NCBI RefSeq assembly: GCF_005222485.1 | Contig: NZ_CP029078.1 | Coordinates: 2,198,001-2,262,000 of the forward strand | Direction: 5' to 3' | DNA: 64,000 nt | Origin: Streptomyces griseoviridis | Lineage (GTDB): Bacteria; Actinomycetota; Actinomycetes; Streptomycetales; Streptomycetaceae | Shown here: one piece after another, positions 29,363-38,150 of the stretch | Numbering within the stretch: position 1 is the first letter of the stretch | Layout of the letters: the number at the start of each line of letters is the position of its first letter | Made by a program: the position numbers and the translations under genes | Notes under the pieces: model-generated | The model's database searches: none | Told to the model about the DNA's origin: nothing | What the model saw: the letters and a program-made list of their open reading frames with translations, nothing else

Positions 29363-30250
29363 ATGACCACCCTCACCGATCTTTACCCCAGCCGGGGCAC
29401 CACCGAGGTCTCCGTCCCGCGTCAGGACCCGGTCCTGTGGGGCGCCCCGGACGCGCCGGGCCCGATCACCGGCACGGAGCTGGCCGGCTTCGAACGGGAC
29501 GGCTTCCTCGCCATCGACCAGCTGATCGGCGATGACGAAGTCGCCGTCTACCGGCAGGAGTTGGAACGGCTGATCGCCGATCCGGCGATCCGCGCCGACG
29601 AGCGCTCGATCGTGGAACCCAAGTCCAAGGAGATCCGCTCGGTCTTCGAGGTGCACCGGATCAGCGAGGTGTTCGCCCGACTGGTGCGGGACGAGCGGGT
29701 GGTGGGCCGGGCCCGGCAGATCCTCGGCTCGGACGTCTACGTCCACCAGTCGCGGATCAACGTCAAGCCGGGCTTCGGCGCCAGCGGCTTCTACTGGCAC
29801 TCGGACTTCGAGACCTGGCACGCCGAGGACGGCATGCCGAACATGCGGGCGGTGTCCGTCTCGATCGCGCTGACCGAGAACCACGACACCAACGGCGGCC
29901 TCATGATCATGCCGGGGTCGCACCGCACCTTCCTCGGCTGCGCGGGGTCGACGCCCGAGGACAACTACAAGAAGTCGCTCCAGATGCAGGACGCGGGCAC
30001 TCCGTCGAACGAGGCGCTGACCGCGATGGCGAGCGACTACGGCATCAAGCTGTTCACCGGGAAGGCCGGTTCGGCGACCTGGTTCGACTGCAACTGCATG
30101 CACGGCTCGGGCGACAACATCACGCCGTTCCCGCGCAGCAACGTCTTCATCGTCTTCAACAGCGTGGAGAACGAGGCCGTCGAGCCCTTCTCCGCGCCGG
30201 TCAGGCGGCCTGAGTTCATCGGCGCCCGGGACTTCACCCCGGTGCGCTGA
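29363..30250 (+). CDS. ectD: Ectoine 5-hydroxylase EctD
   Basis: A 295-residue Fe(II)/2-oxoglutarate dioxygenase that makes 5-hydroxyectoine. The iron triad can be read as His146 and Asp148 in FYWHSDFETWHAEDGMPNMRA and His247 in NCMHGSGDN. The family signature around that first block is strong, and NGGLMIMPGSH follows it. With ectABC it shows that the organism makes both ectoine and hydroxyectoine. It ends 20 bp before a strong hairpin. Confidence 0.97.
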   Translation: MTTLTDLYPSRGTTEVSVPRQDPVLWGAPDAPGPITGTELAGFERDGFLAIDQLIGDDEVAVYRQELERLIADPAIRADERSIVEPKSKEIRSVFEVHRISEVFARLVRDERVVGRARQILGSDVYVHQSRINVKPGFGASGFYWHSDFETWHAEDGMPNMRAVSVSIALTENHDTNGGLMIMPGSHRTFLGCAGSTPEDNYKKSLQMQDAGTPSNEALTAMASDYGIKLFTGKAGSATWFDCNCMHGSGDNITPFPRSNVFIVFNSVENEAVEPFSAPVRRPEFIGARDFTPVR

Positions 30251-30270
30251 CCCGGCCCCGCCAGGCGATC

Positions 30271-30310
30271 GACGCCGCCCGCCTTCCGGCGACGGAAGGC
30301 GGGCGGCGTC
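30271..30310. terminator. 18-bp hairpin with GCGA tetraloop between ectD and a convergent gene
   Basis: Arms 30271-30288 and 30293-30310 are perfectly complementary, with a GCGA (GNRA-type) loop. It lies between two converging genes and can serve both strands. No T-run is present, as usual in Streptomyces. Confidence 0.88.
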
Positions 30311-30335
30311 CGCGTTCCCGGGCGCGGGCCGGGTC

Positions 30336-31385
30336 TCAGGAGGCCAGGGCCGCGAGCAGCCGGTCGACGTCGGCCGCCGTGTTGTAGAGGTGGAAGGCCG
30401 CCCGCAGATGGCCCGCGCGGTCGGACACCTCGATGTCGGCGGCGCTCAACTCCGGCTGCCGGTGGCCGAGTCCGGGTACCGAGACGATGGTGGAGCCCGG
30501 CGCGGGCACCGGCCGGTGCCCGAGGGCGGCCAGGCCGTCGCGGAACCGGTCGGCGAGGGCCAGGTCGTGGGCGCGGACGGCGTCGAGGCCGATCTCCGCG
30601 AGGAGTTCGAGGGAGTGGCGGGCGCCGGTGTAGGAGAACAGCGCGGGACTCTCGTCGAACCGCCGTGCGGAGTGGGCGAGTTCCCGCACGGGGCCGTAGC
30701 AGGAGTCCCAGGGGTGCTCCCCCGCGACCCAGCCGGCGAACAGCGGGGTGAGCCCGCCGAGGTCCTCGGGGACGATCAGGAAGGCCACGCCCCTGGGGCA
30801 GACGAGCCACTTGAAGCCGACGGTCGCGCAGTAGTCGTGGCCGTCGGCGTCGAGGTCGAGCCAGCCCATCGCCTGGGAGGCGTCGACGTAGGTGCGCGCG
30901 CCGTGGGCCTGGGCCGCCGCCCTGATCGCGGGCAGGTCGGCCACCCTGCCGTCGGCGGACTGCGCCGCGCTGACGGCGACCAGCGCGGTGCCCGGCCGCA
31001 CCGACTCCGCGACCGCTTCGAGGGGCACGGTCCGCACCTTGAGGTCGGCGCGGACGTGGAAGGGGTTCACGACGGAGCTGAAGTCGGCCTCGGCGGTGAG
31101 GACTTCGGCGCCGGACGGCAGCGACGCGGCGATCAGGCCGGTGAAGACCGCGACCGAGGCACCGGCCGCCACCCGGCGCACCGGCACCCCGGCCAGCCGG
31201 GCGAAGGCGGCGCGGGCCGCCTCAACGTCCGCGAACATGTCGGTGGGCCGGCCGACCGCCGCCGACTCGATCGCGGTCCGCATGGCGGTGACGGTACGGG
31301 CGGGCAGGAGGCCGGTGCTCGCGGTGTTCAGATAGGTGTTCGTCTGGGCGAACTCGGCGCGGACGAGGGTCTCGAAGGTCTCCAT
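30336..31385 (-). CDS. Class V aminotransferase-fold PLP enzyme (cysteine desulfurase-like)
   Basis: A 349-residue protein: YLNTASTGLLPARTV at the N terminus, AGASVAVFTGL, AAQSADGRVADLPAI, YVDASQAMGWLDLDA with the cofactor aspartate, and ATVGFKWLVCPRGVAFL with the PLP lysine (about residue 190). It resembles isopenicillin-N epimerase/cysteine desulfurase-fold enzymes. There is no hydrophobic signal. It stands alone, convergent with ectD. Upstream on its strand is a TATAAG at about 31456. Substrate unknown. Confidence 0.85.
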   Translation of the reverse strand: METFETLVRAEFAQTNTYLNTASTGLLPARTVTAMRTAIESAAVGRPTDMFADVEAARAAFARLAGVPVRRVAAGASVAVFTGLIAASLPSGAEVLTAEADFSSVVNPFHVRADLKVRTVPLEAVAESVRPGTALVAVSAAQSADGRVADLPAIRAAAQAHGARTYVDASQAMGWLDLDADGHDYCATVGFKWLVCPRGVAFLIVPEDLGGLTPLFAGWVAGEHPWDSCYGPVRELAHSARRFDESPALFSYTGARHSLELLAEIGLDAVRAHDLALADRFRDGLAALGHRPVPAPGSTIVSVPGLGHRQPELSAADIEVSDRAGHLRAAFHLYNTAADVDRLLAALAS

Positions 31386-31548
31386 GCCCCCACTGTGGGC
31401 CCCGGCGCACGCCGCAGTCCATTGCGCGGTTCTGACCGCTTCCCCTCACAGATGCTTATACATCGCCTCTCACCTGCGGATTCGTGCGGTCGGCCGGGAC
31501 TGCGGCGTTCGGATCATGGTCGGGTCGCGCCGGCGCCACCCCCGTCAC

Positions 31549-32280
31549 TCAGCCCTGCGGCACCGCGCATCCGTCGGGCCCGCAGGCGGCGTCGCCGTTG
31601 CCGCCGTCGCCGGCGCCGTCGAGGAGCTTCAGCGGTGCGCGTTCGCCCCAGGCCTGGGTGAGGGCCTGGGTGAAGACCTCGGCGGGCTGGGCTCCGGAGA
31701 CGCCGTAGGTGCGGTCCAGGACGAAGAACGGCACGCCACCCGCGCCCAGCTCGGCTGCCGCGCGCTCGTCGGCGCGGACCTCGTCGGCGTAGGCCGCCGG
31801 GTCGGCGAGGACGGCGCGGGCGGCGTCGGCGTCGAGCCCGGCGGCGACGGCCAGCTCGACCAGCCGCTCGTCGCCCCCGGTGAAGACGGAGCGCTCCTCG
31901 GCGAAGTTCGCCCGGTACAGCAGCTGGATCAGCTCGTCCTGGCGGCCGTGCTCCTTGGCGAGGTGCAGCAGGCGGTGCATGTCGAAGGTGTTGCCGTGGT
32001 CGCGGCCCTCGGTGCGGTACGGCAGCCCCTCGGCGGCGGCCTGCGCCCCGAGGTTCTCCTCACCGGCCCGCGCCTGCGCCTCGCTCATGCCGTACTTCTT
32101 GGTGAGCATCGTCAGCACCGGCTGCACGTCGTCCTTGGCCCGCCCGGGGTCCAGCTCGAAGGACCGGTGGACGACCTCGACACCGTCCCGGTGCGGGAAC
32201 GCGGCGAGCGCCTTCTCGAACCGGGCCTTGCCCACGTAGCACCAGGGACACGCGATGTCCGACCAGATCTCGACCCGCAT
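31549..32280 (-). CDS. DsbA-family (FrnE-like) oxidoreductase
   Basis: A 243-residue cytoplasmic thioredoxin-fold protein with the CPWC active site at residues 11-14 (SDIACPWCYVG). The helical insert and the VPFFVLDRTYGVSGAQP cis-proline region are typical of FrnE/polyketide-associated DsbA proteins. The C-terminal tail has two more cysteines (ACGPDGCAVPQG), a possible second redox pair. GAGAG precedes the ATG at 32280. Longer in-frame versions lack a good site. No signal peptide, so it acts inside the cell. Confidence 0.88.
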   Translation of the reverse strand: MRVEIWSDIACPWCYVGKARFEKALAAFPHRDGVEVVHRSFELDPGRAKDDVQPVLTMLTKKYGMSEAQARAGEENLGAQAAAEGLPYRTEGRDHGNTFDMHRLLHLAKEHGRQDELIQLLYRANFAEERSVFTGGDERLVELAVAAGLDADAARAVLADPAAYADEVRADERAAAELGAGGVPFFVLDRTYGVSGAQPAEVFTQALTQAWGERAPLKLLDGAGDGGNGDAACGPDGCAVPQG

Positions 32281-32355
32281 CTTCTCGGCTCTCTCCAGCT
32301 CAGAGGGGAACGGAGACACCCTCCGCACGTCGTGCGAACGTTCGACCCGCCGGGT

Positions 32356-32871
32356 TCATTCCCCACCGCCGCCCGGCACCGCGAACCGCAGGGACAGATG
32401 GTGGTCCCCCTCCCCCGCCGGCCGCTCCGGGTCCGGTTGCCAGCCGCGGGCCGCGTAGAAGCGCTGGGCGCGGGTGTTGTCGACGTGGACGTCGAGGACC
32501 GCCGTGGTTCTGGACTCCGCCTGCCACTGCTCGACGCACGCCGTGTGCAGGGCCGTGCCGACGCCGTCGCGCCAGTGGTCGGGGTCGACGTGGAACTGGA
32601 AGAGGCCCACGGTGTCCGGTGCGGCGTCCGGCGGGGTGCGGAAGGAGGCGAGGGCGACCAGCCGTCCGGCGCGGACCGCGCACAGCACCACGCCGTCCGG
32701 GCGGGCGACGGCCTCCCGCCAGCGCTCGGTCCAGTCGACGCCGTCGTCCGGGAGGCCGTCCGGGTAGTAGCTGGCGCGGGCCCGCCGGTGCAGCGCGGCG
32801 ACAGCCGCCGCCTCGGCGGGCAGGACGGTTCTGATCAGCAGGGGGAGGGCGGGCCGGGGCTCGTCGATCAT
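32356..32871 (-). CDS. GNAT-family N-acetyltransferase
   Basis: A 171-residue acetyltransferase with the acetyl-CoA binding stretch HVDPDHWRDGVGTALHTACVE and the closing VHVDNTRAQRFYAARGWQPD. The N-terminal ALHRRARASYYPDGLPDD pattern is common in Streptomyces members. Substrate unknown. The ATG at 32871 was chosen because longer in-frame sequence reaches into the neighbour's end without a ribosome site. Confidence 0.82.
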   Translation of the reverse strand: MIDEPRPALPLLIRTVLPAEAAAVAALHRRARASYYPDGLPDDGVDWTERWREAVARPDGVVLCAVRAGRLVALASFRTPPDAAPDTVGLFQFHVDPDHWRDGVGTALHTACVEQWQAESRTTAVLDVHVDNTRAQRFYAARGWQPDPERPAGEGDHHLSLRFAVPGGGGE

Positions 32872-32915
32872 GCGTTCCAGGACGTGTCCGGGGCCGCCCC
32901 GGTTCCCGGGGTCAC

Positions 32916-33527
32916 TCAGCTGCCGTCGCGCAGGTCCTTCGGCCAGCTCGGGCGGTACTCGATGTGGTCGTACGTCACGACGCACCCCTCGCCCATCGGG
33001 GCCTGGGCCATGAAGCCGACGAGGGCCGCGTCGGTCTCCTTCTCGGTGCCCAGGGTGAAGAGGCGGACGAAGGTCCAGCGCACGCCGTCGCGGGAGGCGT
33101 GGAAGGCGAACGCCCGGCCGGTGCGGCTCACCCGCAGCCAGACCGAACTGCCGTCCACAGCGAAGGAGTTGGCGTCGTCGGAGTGGCCCCGGGTGACCAC
33201 CGTGCAGACGGTCGGCACGTCCGGCGAGTACTCCAGGCAGAGTTTGGCCCAGGCCCGCTCGCCCACATGGACGTAGAGGACCCCGGCGTCGAAGGCGCCC
33301 GCGAAGCCCACGGTGACCCGCGCGCTCAGCTGGAAGTCGCCCTCGGGGGGCGCCCCGAGCAGCCGGGGCGCGTCGGACGCCGGGTCGAGGCCCTCCTCGG
33401 TGGGCGGCACGAACCGGTCCTGGCGGGGACCGGCCCAGCCGGTGAGGACCCCGTCCTCGAAGGACCAGTTCCCGTCGGGGCCGTAGGTGCGGAGGGCGAA
33501 GGGCAGTGCGGAGAGTTCCACGTCCAT
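32916..33527 (-). CDS. DUF1349 domain protein
   Basis: A 203-residue protein with the DUF1349 concanavalin-like pattern: LSARVTVGFAGAFDAGVLYVHVGERAWAKLCLEYS, then VTRGHSDDANSFAV and VWLRVSRTGRAFAFHAS. The fold is used to bind carbohydrates or related ligands, but the function of stand-alone members is unknown. No signal peptide. It is 44 bp upstream of the acetyltransferase on the same strand and could share its transcript. Confidence 0.83.
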   Translation of the reverse strand: MDVELSALPFALRTYGPDGNWSFEDGVLTGWAGPRQDRFVPPTEEGLDPASDAPRLLGAPPEGDFQLSARVTVGFAGAFDAGVLYVHVGERAWAKLCLEYSPDVPTVCTVVTRGHSDDANSFAVDGSSVWLRVSRTGRAFAFHASRDGVRWTFVRLFTLGTEKETDAALVGFMAQAPMGEGCVVTYDHIEYRPSWPKDLRDGS

Positions 33528-33572
33528 CCCGTGATGATGTCAGTCGGGCCGGTCAGGTCGGTCGCCGGGGCC

Positions 33573-33614
33573 GGGCGCGGGGAGTGCGCGCCTTCGCGTC
33601 AACTCCCCGCGCCC
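33573..33614. terminator. Hairpin downstream of the semialdehyde dehydrogenase gene
   Basis: GGGCGCGGGGAGT (33573-33585) is perfectly complementary to 33602-33614 over 13 bp, with a 16-nt loop that can pair further. It lies 27 bp past the stop of the dehydrogenase gene on the minus strand. Confidence 0.75.
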
Positions 33615-33640
33615 GCACGGCGGTACGGCGGTGGTGCGGT

Positions 33641-35170
33641 TCAGCGCTCCAGGCGTCCGTCGACCCGGCGGGGCAGCCCGAGCGGGTTGTCGTCGCGCAG
33701 TTCGGCGGGCAGCAGCGCCTCCGGCACGCCCTGGTAGGCGACCGGCCGCAGCCACCGTTCGATGGCGGTGCCGCCGACCGAGGTGGAGGTGGACGTCGTC
33801 GCCGGGTAGGGGCCGCCGTGGTGCTGGGCGGCGGCGACCGCGACGCCGGTGGGCCAGCCGTCGACCAGGACGCGCCCGGCGAGCGGGGTGAGTTCGGCGA
33901 GCAGTTCGGGGCCGCGGCCCTCGCCCGCCGCCTCCTCGGCCGACAGGTGGACGGTCGCGGTGAGGTTGCCAGGCAGCCGCGACAGCACGGCACCGGCCTC
34001 GGCGTCGTCGTCGTAGCGCGCGATGACGGTGACCGGGCCGAAGCACTCCTCCAGGAGCAGGTCGTGGGCGCCCTCGCCGGTGAGCCTGGCGGCGGGCACG
34101 GTCAGGAATCCGGCGCTCACCGTGTGCTCGCCGCCCGCGCCCGGCGTGACCGGGGAGTCGACCTCGGGCAGCGCGGCGCGCTCGGCGACCCCGGCGAGGA
34201 AGTTGTCGCGCATCCGGTGGTCGAGCAGGACCCCGGCGTCGGTGTCACTGACGGCGTCCGTGAGCGACTTGAGCAGCCGGTCGCCGGCCGCGCCCGACGG
34301 CGCGAGCACCAGGCCGGGCTTGACGCAGAACTGGCCGACGCCGAGCGTCATCGAGCCCGCGAGCCCGGCGCCGATCGCCTCGGCGCGCTCGGCGGCGGCG
34401 GCCTCGGTGATCACGACGGGGTTGAGGGAGCCGAGTTCGCCGTGGAAGGGGATGGGCGTCGGGCGGGCCGCCGCCGCGTCGAAGAGGGCGCGTCCGCCGC
34501 GCACCGAGCCGGTGAACCCGGCCGCGGTGACCAGCGGGTGCCCGACCAGTTCGACGCCGGCCTCGAAGCCGTGCACCAGGCCGACGACGCCCTCGGGGAC
34601 GCCGTGCGCCGCGGCGGCCCTGCGCAGCACCTTGGCGACCAGCTCGGAGAGGGCCGGGTGGTCGGGGTGGGCCTTGACGACGACCGGGCAGCCGGCCGCG
34701 AGGGCGCTCGCGGTGTCGCCGCCTGCGACCGAGAACGCGAAGGGGAAGTTGGACGCCGAGTAGACGGCGACGACCCCGAGCGGCACCTTGTGGCGGCGCA
34801 GGTCCGGGATCGGCGGGGTCGCGGTGGCGTCGGGGTGGTTGATGATGACGTCGAGGAAGGCGCCCTCGTCGACGATGTCCGCGAAGGCCCGCAACTGGTA
34901 GCAGGTGCGGGCGAGTTCGCCGGTGAGCCGGGTCGGGCCGAGCGCGGACTCGGCGTCGGCGGTCTCCACGAGCCCGTCCTCGGCCGCTTCGAGCTGCTCG
35001 GCTGCGGTGCGCAGGAAGGCGGCGCGGACGGTGCGGTCGGCCAGCGCGGCTCGGGCCGCGTGCGCGGCGCGGACGGCGGCGTCCACCTCCTGGGCGGTGG
35101 CCTCCACCGCGACCTGTTCCCGCTGCTTCCCGGTTCGGGGGTCGACACTCCAGACTGGTGCTGCTGCCAC
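33641..35170 (-). CDS. NADP-dependent aldehyde dehydrogenase, alpha-ketoglutarate-semialdehyde type
   Basis: A 509-residue aldehyde dehydrogenase of the subgroup that oxidises alpha-ketoglutarate semialdehyde. VYSASNFPFAFSVAGGDTASALAAGCPVVVKAHP, AAGFTGSVRGGRALFDAAAAR, PFHGELGSLNPV with the catalytic Glu, and GQFCVKPGLV with the nucleophile Cys are present. The subgroup is recognised by these loops. This would be the last step of sugar-acid breakdown from galacturonate or arabinose, whose earlier enzymes lie at 55-64 kb. I chose the GTG at 35170, which has GGAGGG 7 bp upstream; an ATG at 35212 has none. Divergent from an IclR regulator. Confidence 0.85.
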   Translation of the reverse strand: MAAAPVWSVDPRTGKQREQVAVEATAQEVDAAVRAAHAARAALADRTVRAAFLRTAAEQLEAAEDGLVETADAESALGPTRLTGELARTCYQLRAFADIVDEGAFLDVIINHPDATATPPIPDLRRHKVPLGVVAVYSASNFPFAFSVAGGDTASALAAGCPVVVKAHPDHPALSELVAKVLRRAAAAHGVPEGVVGLVHGFEAGVELVGHPLVTAAGFTGSVRGGRALFDAAAARPTPIPFHGELGSLNPVVITEAAAAERAEAIGAGLAGSMTLGVGQFCVKPGLVLAPSGAAGDRLLKSLTDAVSDTDAGVLLDHRMRDNFLAGVAERAALPEVDSPVTPGAGGEHTVSAGFLTVPAARLTGEGAHDLLLEECFGPVTVIARYDDDAEAGAVLSRLPGNLTATVHLSAEEAAGEGRGPELLAELTPLAGRVLVDGWPTGVAVAAAQHHGGPYPATTSTSTSVGGTAIERWLRPVAYQGVPEALLPAELRDDNPLGLPRRVDGRLER

Positions 35171-35223
35171 CGGGGGTCCCTCCACACATGTATTGCCGCG
35201 GTCGTGGTTCATCCACCAGGGCC

Positions 35224-35264
35224 GTTCGATATGCTGAACGCTGTCTCTGGTGATGAATATGCTG
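35224..35264. promoter_or_regulatory. Candidate IclR operator between the dehydrogenase and regulator genes
   Basis: GTTC-N8-GAAC (35224-35239) is a small inverted repeat. The octamer ATATGCTG occurs inside it (35229-35236) and again at 35257-35264, 28 bp apart. This is the only AT-rich stretch of the 142-bp divergent gap. IclR-family proteins usually control the divergent gene and themselves from such a site. Confidence 0.5.
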
Positions 35265-35312
35265 TTGGAGACGATATCTCAAGGTTCTCGTCGAACGAAG
35301 GGGTCAAGGGCG

Positions 35313-36086
35313 ATGACGGCAGCCGAGACAGGCGGCGGGGCACAGGTCAAGTCCGCGGTGCGGACCGTTGAGTTGCTGGAGTACTTCGCCGGCCGCCCCG
35401 GGATGCACTCGCTCGCGTCGGTCCAGGAGGCCGTCGGGTATCCGAAGTCCAGCCTGTACATGCTGCTGCGCACCCTGGTCGAGCTGGGCTGGGTGGAGAC
35501 GGACGCGACGGGCACCCGGTACGGCATCGGGGTGCGGGCGCTGCTGGTGGGCACCTCGTACATCGACGGCGACGAGGTGGTCGCGGCGGCCAGGCCGACG
35601 CTCGACCGGCTGTCGGACGACACCACCGAGACCATCCACCTGGCCCGTCTCGACGGCACCAACGTCGTCTACCTGGCCACCCGCCAGTCCCAGCACTACC
35701 TGCGCCCCTTCACCCGGGTCGGACGGCGGCTGCCCGCGCACTCGACCTCGCTGGGCAAGGCGCTGCTGAGCACGTACCCGGACGAGCAGGTCCGCAAGAT
35801 GCTCCCGGAGACGCTGCCCGCGCTGACCGAGCACACCATCACCGACCGCGAGAAGCTCATCGAGGAGCTGCACCAGATCCGCGAGCAGGGCTTCGCCGTG
35901 GACCGCGAGGAGAACACACTGGGGCTGCGCTGCTTCGGGGTGGCGATCCCGTACCGCACCCCGGCCAGGGACGCGATCAGCTGCTCGGTGCCGGTGGCGC
36001 GGCTCACCCCGGCGCACGAGCAGTTGGTGAAGGACGCGCTGTTCGACGCGCGGGACCGGCTGACGCTGGCGACCCGGAGGCTCTGA
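35313..36086 (+). CDS. IclR-family transcriptional regulator
   Basis: A 257-residue regulator. The N-terminal winged helix (KSAVRTVELLEYFAG, SLASVQEAVGYPKSSLYMLLRTLVELGWVE) is followed by an IclR effector domain (HLARLDGTNVVYLATRQS, RLPAHSTSLGKALLSTYP, EENTLGLRCFGVAIPY). The ATG at 35313 has AAGGG 3 bp upstream, plus AAGGGG further up. Divergence from the ketoglutarate semialdehyde dehydrogenase suggests that it controls sugar-acid catabolism, with a keto-deoxy sugar acid as a possible effector. An acetyltransferase gene follows 3 bp after the stop. Confidence 0.92.
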   Translation: MTAAETGGGAQVKSAVRTVELLEYFAGRPGMHSLASVQEAVGYPKSSLYMLLRTLVELGWVETDATGTRYGIGVRALLVGTSYIDGDEVVAAARPTLDRLSDDTTETIHLARLDGTNVVYLATRQSQHYLRPFTRVGRRLPAHSTSLGKALLSTYPDEQVRKMLPETLPALTEHTITDREKLIEELHQIREQGFAVDREENTLGLRCFGVAIPYRTPARDAISCSVPVARLTPAHEQLVKDALFDARDRLTLATRRL

Positions 36087-36089
36087 GCG

Positions 36090-36560
36090 ATGCTGGTCGC
36101 GCTGCGCGAGGTCCACGACAGCGACCTGCCGGTCTTCTACCGGCAGCTCAACGACCCGGAGGCGCTGCGGACGGCGGCCTTCACCCCGGCCGACCCGGCC
36201 GACCGGGAGGCGTTCGACGCCCGCTGGCGGCGCGTGCGCGCCTCCTCGGACGTGGTGCGGACGGTGCTCGCTGACGGTGACGTGGTGGGCAGCGCGGCGG
36301 TGTACGGGGAGCCGGGCGAGCGCGAGGTCACCTACTGGGTCGACCGCGCCTACTGGGGCCGCGGGGTGGCGACGGCCGCCCTGCGGGAGCTGCTCGCGCT
36401 GGTACCCGAACGTCCGCTGCACGCGCGCGTGGCGGCGGACAACGCGGGCTCGCGCCGGGTGCTGGAGAAGTGCGGCTTCGTGGAGACGGCCCGCGCGCGC
36501 GGGTTCGCGCCGGCGCGCGGCGCGGAGATCGAGGAAGTGGTGCTGGCCCTGAAGGGCTGA
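36090..36560 (+). CDS. GNAT-family N-acetyltransferase
   Basis: A 156-residue acetyltransferase of the RimJ/RimL-like type: LREVHDSDLPVFYRQLNDPEALR, TYWVDRAYWGRGVATAALRELL and the late NAGSRRVLEKCGFVETARARGF. Such proteins acetylate amines of proteins or small molecules. The substrate cannot be told. It starts 3 bp after the IclR gene, so it is probably co-transcribed with it. Confidence 0.85.
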   Translation: MLVALREVHDSDLPVFYRQLNDPEALRTAAFTPADPADREAFDARWRRVRASSDVVRTVLADGDVVGSAAVYGEPGEREVTYWVDRAYWGRGVATAALRELLALVPERPLHARVAADNAGSRRVLEKCGFVETARARGFAPARGAEIEEVVLALKG

Positions 36561-36575
36561 GCCGGCCGCGGGCCG

Positions 36576-36629
36576 GGCCGCTTCATGAACCGTCGATAAG
36601 AAGGCCGCTTCATGAACCGTCGATGAGAA
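36576..36629 (+). repeat. 27-bp tandem duplication upstream of the penicillin-binding protein gene
   Basis: Units 36576-36602 and 36603-36629 are identical except for one base (A or G in GATRAGAA). Each contains CTTCATGAACCGTCGAT. The pair lies 50 bp before the start codon of the next gene, within the likely promoter or leader. Confidence 0.93.
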
Positions 36630-36680
36630 AACGGGACGGACGGGAACGATCGCCCCCGTCCCGGACGTCTTCCCAGCGGG

Positions 36681-38141
36681 ATGAACAAGACGATCAGGCG
36701 AGCATCCGTCTTCGCGCTGCTCCTCGTGTTCGCTCTGCTGGTGCGGGCGACCTGGGTGCAGTTCTACGACGGCAAGGCCCTCGCAGACGACAGCCTCAAC
36801 CGGCGCAACGCGATCAGGACGTACGCGGACCCGCTCGGCAACATCGTCGTGGGCGGGCAGTCGGTAACCGGCTCCGCGCGCACGTCGGGCAGCAGCGACC
36901 TCGCGTACAAGCGCACCTACAAGGACGGCTCGCTGTACGCGGCGGTGACCGGCTACGCCTCGCAGGCGTACGCGCCGACGCAGCTGGAGGGCATCTACGC
37001 CGACCTGCTCAACGGCACGGACGCCCGGCTGAGGACGGTGATGGACACGGTCACCGGCTCCCGCGCCGCACCCGGTGACGTGATCACGACGATCGACCCG
37101 GCCGTGCAGAAGGCGGCGGCCGAGGCGCTGGGCGACAAGAAGGGCGCGGCCGTCGCGATCGACCCGAAGACCGGGCGGATCCTCGGGGTCGTCTCGACGC
37201 CGTCGTACGACCCGTCGACGCTGACCGACGCCAACACCGCGGGGGCGGCCTGGAAGAAGCTGAACGCGGACGCGGACCAGCCGCTGACCAACCGCGCGCT
37301 GCGCCAGCCGCTGCCGCCCGGCTCGACGTTCAAGCTGGTCGTGGCGGCGGCGGCGCTGGAGGACGGGCTCTACCCGAACGTCGACACCCCGACGACCAGC
37401 CCCGACCCGTACACCCTGCCGGGCACCACCACCGTGCTGGCCAACGAGAACGCGTCCGCGCCGTGCGAGAACGCCACGATCCGCACCGCCCTGCGCTACT
37501 CCTGCAACAACGTCTTCGCCAAGATGGCCGTCGACCTCGGCCAGGACAAGGTGCGGGCGCAGGCGGAGAGGTTCGGCTTCAACGACGACACGCTGGACGT
37601 GCCGGTCCGCGCGTACCCGAGCGTCTACCCGTCCGGCATGGACCGGTCGTCGACGGCGCTGACGGGCATCGGCCAGTTCGACGTGACGGCCACCCCGCTG
37701 CAGATGGCCATGGTGTCGGCGGCCATCGCCAACGGCGGCAAGCTGGTCGCGCCGCACCTGGTGTCCCGGATCACCGACAGCGGCGGCGACGTCCTGGAGA
37801 ACTACGACGACGAGGCCGGCACCGAGGAGATCGTCAGCTCCACCACCGCCGCGCAGCTCAGGTCGGCGATGCGGACGGTCGTCGAGGACGGCACCGGGAG
37901 CAACGCGCGGATCAGCGGGGCGACGGTCGGCGGCAAGACGGGTACCGCCCAGCACGGCGAGAACAACAGCAAGACGCCGTACGCCTGGTTCACCTCGTAC
38001 GCGACGTCGGACACCAACGGCAAGGAGGTCGCGGTCGCGGTGGTGGTCGAGCAGTCGGACGCGGCCCGCTCCGAGGTCAGCGGCAACGGCCTCGCCGCCC
38101 CCGTGGCCAAGGCCATGATGGAGGCGGCCCTCACCGGCTGA
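36681..38141 (+). CDS. Penicillin-binding protein, class B transpeptidase (PbpA-like)
   Basis: A 486-residue protein. One N-terminal membrane anchor (residues 8-26) is followed by a short pedestal domain and a transpeptidase domain. Its active-site motifs are STFK (Ser215), SCN (Ser274) and KTGT (Lys419). It cross-links peptidoglycan outside the membrane and is the shorter PbpA type common in Streptomyces in multiple copies. The start ATG has only a weak GCGGG before it. The preceding 27-bp duplication may affect expression. Convergent with the purine permease gene 9 bp away. Confidence 0.93.
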   Translation: MNKTIRRASVFALLLVFALLVRATWVQFYDGKALADDSLNRRNAIRTYADPLGNIVVGGQSVTGSARTSGSSDLAYKRTYKDGSLYAAVTGYASQAYAPTQLEGIYADLLNGTDARLRTVMDTVTGSRAAPGDVITTIDPAVQKAAAEALGDKKGAAVAIDPKTGRILGVVSTPSYDPSTLTDANTAGAAWKKLNADADQPLTNRALRQPLPPGSTFKLVVAAAALEDGLYPNVDTPTTSPDPYTLPGTTTVLANENASAPCENATIRTALRYSCNNVFAKMAVDLGQDKVRAQAERFGFNDDTLDVPVRAYPSVYPSGMDRSSTALTGIGQFDVTATPLQMAMVSAAIANGGKLVAPHLVSRITDSGGDVLENYDDEAGTEEIVSSTTAAQLRSAMRTVVEDGTGSNARISGATVGGKTGTAQHGENNSKTPYAWFTSYATSDTNGKEVAVAVVVEQSDAARSEVSGNGLAAPVAKAMMEAALTG

Positions 38142-38150
38142 CCGGTCGTC

